Part shown: positions 56,557 to 64,000 of the stretch, piece by piece
Position numbering within the stretch: position 1 is the first letter of the stretch
Layout of the letters: each line of letters begins with the position of its first letter
The notes under the pieces: model-generated
Told to the model about the DNA's origin: nothing
Databases searched by the model: none
Seen by the model: the letters and a program-made list of their open reading frames with translations, nothing else
Program-made: the position numbers and the translations under genes
Assembly: GCA_016808115.1 (NCBI GenBank)
Contig: JAEQBH010002939.1
Span: forward strand, 93,943-157,942
Direction of reading: 5' to 3'
Source: Tetrastigma voinierianum
Taxonomy: Eukaryota; Streptophyta; Magnoliopsida; Vitales; Vitaceae
DNA: 64,000 nucleotides

Positions 56557-57215
56557 TTTTCAATTAGATCAATATAAGAAATTATTTATAATGGCGAGCC
56601 TCCAATTTTTATCACTAATCTCTCTTGATTCCTTGTAACCTATTCCTTAGATCTAGGTATTTTGCATTTGCTCAACCTTGATATGCAGATGCCTTCATGG
56701 AGGTGGCCTTAGGAACACACCACACAAGCTCAGGTATGTCTAGTCAATGAAGAATTGTATTTACATTTCATAGAGTACTTAGTCTATTACTCTCTTTTCC
56801 AAGTCTTGTAATAGACCACAGAATTAATTTATGGTGATCAATCACAAATAAGCATTAAACTTAAAAGTGAAACAATAGCTGAAAATCATATCATATAAGA
56901 ACTAAGAAGGTTGATAACTAGTACAAAGTTCCTTGTGTATTCTTCCTCCAAAACCCTAGACTAAGAAATTAGAACATAATGAGGAAAGAAAACAGAGTAG
57001 AGTAAACCGAAAGCATGGACAAGGTAGGAGAAACTCTAAAAGAAAGATAGTCTTCAAATCTTTATCTTTCTCCCTTTCTTCTCCAAAGCCTTCAAGAGCT
57101 CATCTCTCTATCAAAAAACGTCCTCCTTTTCAAAATCAGGGCTTTTTCCTTTTATAGTCTAGAGGCTATCTTTTTTGGAAGGCACAGAATCCCATGGGCC
57201 TTGAGCAATCATTAG

Positions 57216-57300
57216 GCCACCGCTCAAGTCGCAATGTGTGGGCGCTCAAGTCACAATGTGCGGGCGCTCACGTCGCAACGTGGTGGGGCTCTTCTTCGAC
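57216..57300. repeat. ~24-bp tandem repeats GCTCAAGTCGCAATGTG
   Basis: Three units of CGCTCAAGTCGCAATGTGTG or variants. Looser echoes (ACGTCGTAACGTC, ACGTCGTGACATTGAG) follow to 57390. Confidence 0.8.
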
Positions 57301-58014
57301 ATCTACACCTTGACGTCGTAACGTCAAGGCTCGAATGTCACGGAATTTGGGCTTATATTTCTAGGCATCACCACGTCGTGACATTGAGACCCTACATCAT
57401 GACTTGAGGTTGAGTTTGTTTAAGAGTCTCCATTTGTCCTTTTGCCTCCAAAAATCTCATTTCTTCATAAAGCCTCCATTTATAGCCTACAATACACAAA
57501 GGAACAAAAATTGAGTAAAAATACTTATTATGATGACTAAACCAATTAAAAACAACTAAAGGCGGGAATGTAATAGTATGAATACCATCGAGTTTACTCT
57601 CATATTACATTATGGTTACATGACTTGTACATAAGACCCATACACTTGTAGCTCTCTATCAGATTTTGGGTTTCTTTATCAAATATTTGATCACATGATG
57701 GATTGGACTTCAAATAAGATTATTTGGTCATCATTTTTCAAATAGTTTGAAATTGATACCCCATAACATTGTTTTCCTTTTTTTAATTCTATATTTAGCT
57801 TCCCTTACCGATTGGTTCAATTAACAAGTATCATGGGTAGACTTCCCTTGACTCTAATTAGTTGGAACCTTCAACTAAAAGAACAAACTACCCACATGAT
57901 TGAAACTACAGTCAACACACTCATTCTCTTCAACCATAGCCACTTCGATAAAAAAACACATTCTCGATTCCTATATCTTAACTGTGTAGTTCGAAAAAAA
58001 AAAACCCTCCCTTT

Positions 58015-58017
58015 TCT

Positions 58018-58067
<50 letters not shown>

Positions 58068-58068
58068 G

Positions 58069-58119
<51 letters not shown>

Positions 58120-58121
58120 TA

Positions 58122-58152
<31 letters not shown>

Positions 58153-58170
58153 ATATATGTATTATATATA
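58015..58170. repeat. compound (CA)n(TA)n(GTATATAT)n microsatellite
   Basis: (CA) to 58036, then TA with interspersed GTATATA to 58170. Confidence 0.97.
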
Positions 58171-58544
58171 ATGGGTCCTTCTAACAAAGATGAAGGCATG
58201 TCATCTCCTTTCCACGACATTGTTTTCAACTCTTCTCTTATCATTCCCACTTGGATCTTTCTCTCAATCGTTTGCCCGATCTTTATTTGAAAAAAGAATG
58301 GAATGATAATAATATTTTCTTGTAAACCAAATAGAAAAACAAAAGGGAATGATAATATATTTCTTGGAAACCAAGCGGTTGTTAAAATATTAAAATTAGG
58401 GCTTACTCGAAGAATTAAAGATCATTAGGGATTCGTAGACCCATTACCCGACCACAAAGATTCACTTCTTTTAGCGTCGAAAGAACTCTTTAGGAGTGTT
58501 TGCAGCAAAAAAAAAGAAGAAGGGAAGATGCTTGTATCTCATAA

Positions 58545-59010
58545 ATGATAAGTATTAATCACTTGATGAAATTTATAATTACGGCGAGTACTTGCTTAAG
58601 TCCATAAATGGATTTTGTCAATTTGTAGACCATATTCTTTGGGTCTCTAACACAGTTTTTTGATGTACCATATAAATTGTTTTTGGAATCCAATGTTGCC
58701 ATTGAGAAGCGTCGTTTTAACATCCATTTGATGTAGCTCGAGATCAAAATATGCGGCAAGTGTAATGATTGTTCTAAAAGAGTCTTTCGATGAAATAGGA
58801 GAGAAAGTCGCTTTAAAATCAATCACTTTCTTTTGAGTAAAGCCTTTAGCTACAAGACGAGCTTTATACCTTTCCACATTACCTTTTGAATCCCGCTTGG
58901 TTTTAAAAATCCACTTGCGACCAATGGGCCTCGCACCTTCTAGTAGTGGAACAAGTTCCCAAACTTTGTTGTCTTGCATAGATTTATACTCCTCGTTCAT
59001 TGCATCAATC
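58545..59010 (-). pseudogene. copia reverse transcriptase, N-terminal part
   Basis: A 117-codon frame (59000-58647): MNEEYKSMQDNKVWELVPLL, GRKWIFKTKRDSKGNVERYK, ARLVAKGFTQKKVIDFKATF, FDLELHQMDVKTTLLNGNIG. In the next frame, KSIYGLKQ (about 58615) and INFIK. The element ends before the YVDD box, so no active site exists. Confidence 0.95.
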
Positions 59011-59877
59011 CATCTGCAATAATTGGAACTTTCAAGGCTTGATGGAAGTTGATTGTATCATCTTCCAAAATGCCATAGTTTTCCTGATGTTCCTAAAGAA
59101 ATATGATATAATCATCTGAAATTGCTTTTCTCCTTTCTCTAGTTGATCACCTTAATGGCATAGGTCTTGAGGTTGTTGAGTTTATTGTTCAAGAACAATG
59201 ACCTCATCTTGAATTCGGAAAATGTCAATATGATCATATTTGTCCCTACACCCGATCTATAAAGAGGAATTTGACATTATCATGTTGTTGAGGTTTGAAG
59301 TCCCTTCACTTTATCAATGATAGATGCAATGCGCACATTGTCGAAAATGATAGTAGTAGGAATTGGCTTGGAATTCCTCCTCAAGGGTCAATGTCCACAG
59401 TTTATTTCTCCTCTCAATCTCAACATCCCTCAAAATGTTGCGGTTCCCATCTTGAAGATATTCTTTTAGGGTGGGATCATAAAAGTTAAAAGCCCTTTGT
59501 TCCTTCCACCTTATGATAAAGTAAATTTGCTCACAATTTGGGTTCCAATTTATTTTCATGTGGCCTATAAGGCCCCTTTACCTCAGCTGGACATCCTTAA
59601 ACATGCAAAATGATTTAAACTAGGCTCTGCCTGTCAGCTCATAAGGTGTTTTACAATTTGCTAGTTGGCACTCATTGAGAATGTGAGAACATTGTCTTGA
59701 GTGCTTCACCCCAAAGTGACTCTGGTAAGGTAGAATGACTAATCATGCTCCTTACCATATCCTTAAGAGGCATATTTCGTCTTTTAGCTACACCATTCAT
59801 GCTAGGTGATCCTAGCATGGTGTATTGTGCGACGATTCCACATTCTTTTAGGTATCTAGCAAACGATCCTTGACATT
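59011..59877 (-). pseudogene. copia integrase C-terminal half and linker
   Basis: From right to left: YTMLGSPSMNGVAKRRN (about 59825-59775), LWGEAL-like and LNECQLANCKTPYELTG (about 59700-59620), FKSFCMFKDVQLR (about 59600), RWKEQRAFNFYDPTLKEYLQ and RNILRDVEI (59505-59430). An acidic linker follows. The core is cut by the solo LTR at 59877. Confidence 0.92.
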
Positions 59878-62762
59878 TGTGACACCCAAAGACACAGGGG
59901 GTCGTTGACTGACCGAATCAACCGTGAAAACTTAGTGGATGTCGAGTAACCCCAATACTACACATTTATTTGTGTCCCCCTTTACGGGACCCATAATTTA
60001 ACAAAAAATCGGATAGAGTCTCCTTTATGCAGGGGCTCTGCCCCGAGTAACATGTACAAAACATAGTAACACTGGCGATCAGGGCGCTTTAATATAATCT
60101 GATGACCTCACCGAGGTCCACTTATGAGTAAAATGACTACACGGAGTCTATTTATCTATGTTCATTTACATTAACATACAAAAGTATATTTAAAACAATT
60201 CCATGAGGAATTTAATTTACAATTCTTTTTATACAGGAAACACATCTTCAGGGAACTAGTTCGTTTCCCCAGCATCTTTACAAAAATGGTTGCAGAAATA
60301 TGACGGCTTTCAGCTGCAATTCTGACCTCCAAGTGGCGCCATCCGTCAGTGTACTCCATGTACCTGTAATGGGGGTCCCATAGAGAGTGAACTACGCCCA
60401 GTAGAGTATAATTCCTACAGAGACTACTCCTCATCTAAGTGTACATGCAATGTTCATACACATTTCACACCATAATTCCAACAAGATTATGCAATTCTAA
60501 GTTGGAATTCTACATTATAATACCATGAAATGAGATGTGACTCACCATGCCCCCATATCCAGAGTCCTCATCGACTCCCTCACACAACGCCCTAAGCCCA
60601 TGTGTGGCTTAGTCGTGGATGACATCAATGATCATTTCAAACCAATTTCATTTGTTTAGAAACCAGATTTTGGATGTTACATTACAGTATCATTTTATAT
60701 TCAAAATCCATCGCCTTTTTGTGGGTAGAAGTTTTTGGTGTTTCCACCAAGTGGGCTCAGCGACCCAAACACTTTTACGGCCTTTCCACTTGCATTGAGG
60801 GCTATGTCGACCATAATTGGCGGGTTTTTCACCCCAGAGGGGATCCTATCCCTTCTTGCTAATGCGACACATATTTCCGTTTCCTAGCTCTGGCCCAATG
60901 CGACTCACATTTGGACGTTGTCCCATTCTAGAGCCCACCCAATCAAACACAAACACAATGTGACTTACCAACCATGCACTCACACCCATGAAATGCGATG
61001 TTTCTTGTGCATATGCAGCTATGTTTACCATTGCATGTACATACCATGTCACATTTATGATGAATGCTATATATGGACAACTCTGCTCATGCATATCACC
61101 AGTAAATGTCATGAACAATTTTATGAATAAGCATATAATGTCCCAGCCACAATACTTCATTCATGTCAATATATCATGCACACATATATCAACATCAACA
61201 TACAAGTGTCATTTCCATATTATGCGAAGCCACCTGCCCTCACGATCAAGCCATAATAGACCACGGAATAGTTCGAACTCAGTTCGGGGAAACTAGTCCC
61301 CTCGCATCCCAAAAGCTTTGGACTAAACCGTTCATGACCTAGGCGCGATCCACGAAATGGACCATAACTTAGGTTGTACATATCAATTTAGGTGATCAAC
61401 TACATCAATTTTACGGATCACGATATAATTTCCATGGAGAACAACGCCCCGAATTCCTCGCACCAACCGGAAATCAGTCCACAAAATGCGGACAATGTAT
61501 GAGGTCAAAACAAGGTATGTTGGGTCCCGGAAAATGGACCATAGCTTTCGAGTTATAAAGGTCAATTTGGGTGATTCAAAATCCTAACATCAATTTCAAC
61601 GATTCACCTACAATATCCACTTAGCGGGGACACTAGTCGATTTCCCAATTTTCCCAGCGGAAATCAGTCCCAAATCTGGGCGATATGTGAGGTCATTTCA
61701 CATCACATGTCACTACAATAGAACACTTGGTACAACAATCAAATTTTCAGTAAATATGTGAGCACAAATTCCATCCACAATCTGATTGAGATTTTAGACT
61801 CAAGAGCTTTCCATAGAGTCCAAGAACGTGCGAATTGGAGTTCGAACGAGAAAGATATGATCGTTTAAAATTGGAGGCTTAAAGGGGTGTAGGGGCTACG
61901 CAATTGCACCAAAACCCACTCAATTTCGTACCCAAGGCTGCAGTTTTGAAGCCCATATGAGTAGCTATTGTACACCGAATTTTGACCCAAAACAACTCCT
62001 TAAACATGCCCTAACCCCGTTCCAAGTAAAACCACAAAACCGGCCCTTAGAGTGAAAAATAAACCAAACTAGGAAGAATCCCTACCTCTTGGAGCGTAGG
62101 AAACATCGTTAGGAAGCTTCAAAACACCTCCTAACCCGAAAACTTTGATTTCCCCCAAATATCCTCTTTTGAATCTTCGGTGAAATCTCTCCTTTTTGGT
62201 GCCTAGGCATAGCCCTCATCAAGACGATGAGCTTTAACTCTTGGCTCAACAGATTTCAATCGACGAAACCCCGAGAAATCGCCAAAGGAACTCTTGGCTT
62301 TTCTCCTCCTCCTCGCTCTCTCTCTAATGTTTGAACAAATCAAATGGGAGATCTTTCCCTGATATGAAGCTATTTTCTCCCTTTTGTACTTTGGATACGT
62401 GGTTCATGTCCTGCCACGTGTCCCTCTTCTTCGAGTCTATTTTACCCCCAAATGAGAATTTATTTCGTTTTGGTTTCAAGTTCAAATTATCTTATATGAA
62501 CTTTCTTTTCATTATTACAAACTTTCAAAATTTTCTCAAAAATCTCGTTTGGGACTGTGAGCAACCTATTGCCGCGTGAAAATTCTAGCTGTCTAGAAAT
62601 TAGCGAAGTCAGCCGGTAACTAGGTTTCGCGAGATGAATCCAACGGTGAGGTCAGTTTCATCATCCGTGATCTAGAAAATTTTCAGTTTTTAACTTGTAC
62701 TATAGCGACAATTTACCGTTTTACTTGTTTTAGAAAGAATTCGAATTTACACAGGTTTTACA
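59878..62762 (-). mobile_element. solo LTR (2.9 kb), Tekay/Del-type, inserted in copia integrase
   Basis: On the minus strand it starts TGTAAAACCTG and ends GGGTGTCACA, the same end as the LTR at 53831-56556, and its first 150 bases are similar. Outside are ACATT (59873-59877) and TCACT (62763-62767); both are one change from ACACT, which the continuous integrase gene would have (GEQ then CQGSF). No coding region. Holds a duplicated segment of about 165 bp (61353-61694) and CT-rich sequence at 62300-62330. Confidence 0.87.
61353..61694 (-). repeat. two ~165-bp direct repeats inside the solo LTR
   Basis: Units 61353-61510 and 61530-61694 share AAATGGACCATA, GTCAATTTGGGTGAT-like words, CCGGAAATCAGTCC/GCGGAAATCAGTCC and TGTGAGGTCA-like ends. 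Moderately diverged. Confidence 0.8.
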
Positions 62763-63090
62763 TCACTGTTCACATGATCCATCAGATCTACCATAGTATT
62801 CACTACCACAATTAGACCTAACACTTTTTATCATTTTGTTAAGTTGATTTTCAACTTCAACTTTAAATGTTTTAAACACATCCAAGGACTGTGATTTCTC
62901 ATGAATTAAATATAGGTAGCCATATCTTGAGTAATCATCTATGAAGTTGTAAATACTATTGACCATTCTAAAAGCCATAGGAAATGGCTTGCATATATCC
63001 TATAACTAGTAATTCTAAAACTTTTGTAGACCTATTGGCACCTATCTTTTAGTTTTGGTTTGCTTTCTCTTTACACATTCAACACAAATA
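62763..63090 (-). pseudogene. copia integrase core, N-terminal half
   Basis: Frame 62978-62763: MAFRMVNSIYNFIDDYSRYG, YLYLIHEKSQSLDVFKTFKV, EVENQLNKMIKSVRSNCGSE and YYGRSDGSCEQ. DDYSRYGYLY is the second catalytic Asp region of copia integrase. The frame stops at the solo LTR and resumes at 59870. Confidence 0.95.
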
Positions 63091-63640
63091 TCAAGGTTTG
63101 TAAAATAAAGGGAATCTAGAATCCCATCAAACATAAGTTGTTGGATTCTATTTCTAGAAATTAAAGACCCGATCGCACATGCGTAGTGAGGCCCGAATTT
63201 TCTTTATTTAATTTCGTTTTGTAGTACCACGTGATTCCACATGCAAGGTTTCATTATAAGATGCAATAGTTTCAACCTTAAATGAGTTATCATAATATTT
63301 AGGAAACATGTACCAACAATATTCAAATTTAAAGGCAAATTAATCCAATTGTTTCCGGGCCTGAGCGAGAATAGCGAATTTGTCGATAAAATGAAACCAA
63401 ATTCTATTTAAAAGATGAGTCTGATAAATATCTTTTAAATCAAAATAACATCTAGTTCCTAATAACAACCTAAAGTGCCCTATTACCTTTGCTTCGACCT
63501 GCTTTCCGTCACCCACAAAGATGTGTCTTTCACCATTACTTGGTTTTCGGTAGCTCAAACAACTCTGCATAGAAACACTTATGTGAGTAGTAGCACCAGA
63601 ATCTAACCACCAAGTGTTTCTAGGTACTAAAGCTAAATTA
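63091..63640 (-). pseudogene. copia protease and GAG-pre-integrase domain
   Basis: Frame 63654-63340: MVYLVNLALVPRNTWWLDSG then ATTHISVSMQSCLSYRKP and IFVGDGKQVEAKVIGHFRLL. DSGA is the aspartic protease active site and is intact. After a frameshift, NRNPTT/LDFLDS-like and CVECVKRK-like words of the GAG-pre-integrase region are readable (63180-63060). Confidence 0.93.
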
Positions 63641-63641
63641 A

Positions 63642-63902
63642 CTAAGTATACCAAAGTAAAAATCTATCTTTCTTTACATGCCAATCATGGTATTTTGTAC
63701 ATTCCTTCTTTGCGTGTCCTTCCTTTTTGCAAAAGAAACAACCTTTGTTTTCTTGCTGTTGTTTCTTTTGGGTTAGAACCTTATTAGTAGATTTCGTATT
63801 TTTTCTTTTAATGCCCATTTCCTTACTTTTAGAGGTGGTAGCCAAATTGGCACCTTTAGTCCCGTCTTGCTTCAATCTATCTTTCTCTAGTACACAATAC
63901 AA
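63642..63902 (-). pseudogene. copia gag zinc-knuckle region
   Basis: An 86-codon frame: Lys-rich stretch, then GCFFCKKEGHAKKECTKYHD, a complete CX2CX4HX4C zinc knuckle that binds element RNA. It leads to the protease frame with a short overlap. The first copia element lacks this segment. Confidence 0.95.
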
Positions 63903-64000
63903 AATGAACTCCTTAAGATACCATTTCTCCTTTTGCAGTTGTAACTAACTGGTTGTATTGTGTAGGAAGTGAGAGCAATACTAGATGCACAAGCATGTCA
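63903..64000 (-). pseudogene. copia gag, C-terminal part of UBN2 domain (runs off window)
   Basis: Read on the minus strand from the window edge: CLVHLVLLSLPTQYNQLVTT, the same block as LVHLVLISLPAQFSQFIV in the first copia element. A stop follows near 63915. Confidence 0.85.

Larger units (their letters stand above)
56557..58544. other. AT-rich unassigned region
   Basis: No element ends or gene motifs recognised. It holds a short tandem array (57216-57300) and a long dinucleotide tract (58015-58170). A plus-strand ORF (57812-58171) is open only because the microsatellite codes Tyr/Ile. Perhaps old host sequence or an unrecognised LTR. Confidence 0.45.
58545..64000 (-). mobile_element. second Ty1/copia element, truncated, interrupted by a solo LTR, extends past window
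   Basis: Minus-strand order from right to left: gag end, zinc knuckle, protease, GAG-pre-integrase, integrase core, [solo LTR 59878-62762], integrase C-terminus, RT start. The left end stops inside RT (about 58545), with no RNase H and no LTR. It resembles the first copia element in protein sequence but keeps the zinc knuckle and protease active site which that one lost. Confidence 0.93.

Noticed and set aside
57812..58290. ORF with long YIYIYIY tract
   Set aside because: Created by the (CA)n(TA)n microsatellite.

Overview
The window looks like nuclear DNA from a flowering plant, probably repeat-rich (pericentromeric or intergenic) chromosome. I could not support one intact protein-coding gene, tRNA, rRNA or CRISPR array. 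Nearly everything recognisable is LTR retrotransposon or LINE sequence, most of it decayed by frameshifts and stops and inserted one element inside another. Junctions with 5-bp target-site duplications (TSDs) let much of the order be read directly.

Layout. 1-5.4 kb: 3' half of a Ty3 element of Athila type (integrase), then a plant-transposon-protein-like ORF. 5.4-5.9 kb: possible MITE. 6.1-17.4 kb: a Ty1/copia element on the minus strand, with both LTRs, primer-binding site, polypurine tract and TSD AGTGT. Two solo LTRs sit inside it (7,326-10,127 in RNase H; 11,244-13,043 in reverse transcriptase). 17.4-20.7 kb: an L1-type LINE, split by the copia element on its left edge and by another solo LTR (18,076-19,565). 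20.9-32.5 kb: a near full-length Athila-type element (LTR, gag, protease, RT, RNase H, integrase, extra ORF, LTR). 32.8-33.5 kb: a lone copia-type LTR. 33.6-40.4 kb: an LTR-in-LTR-in-LTR nest. 42.1-44.8 kb: a small gag-only Ty3 element with TSD AACAT. 45.2-49.6 kb: a 4.35-kb solo LTR with TSD GAATG, carrying large tandem arrays. 50.5-56.6 kb: pol and 3' LTR of a Tekay/Del-type chromovirus. 58.5-64 kb: a second minus-strand copia element, cut in its integrase by a 2.9-kb solo LTR and running off the window.

Nothing here acts as a pathway; the parts are gag/pol functions of independent elements. The most unusual signal lies inside the long LTRs that begin TGTAACRCC. Each carries tandem arrays built from short inverted repeats. 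Two divergent LTR families share a module of a 5-6 bp stem around a loop that usually starts ACCAA, and the stems differ by paired, compensating changes (AGATTC/GAATCT, GGATTC/GAATCC, GGATGC/GCATCC). That is my best candidate for an undescribed feature.
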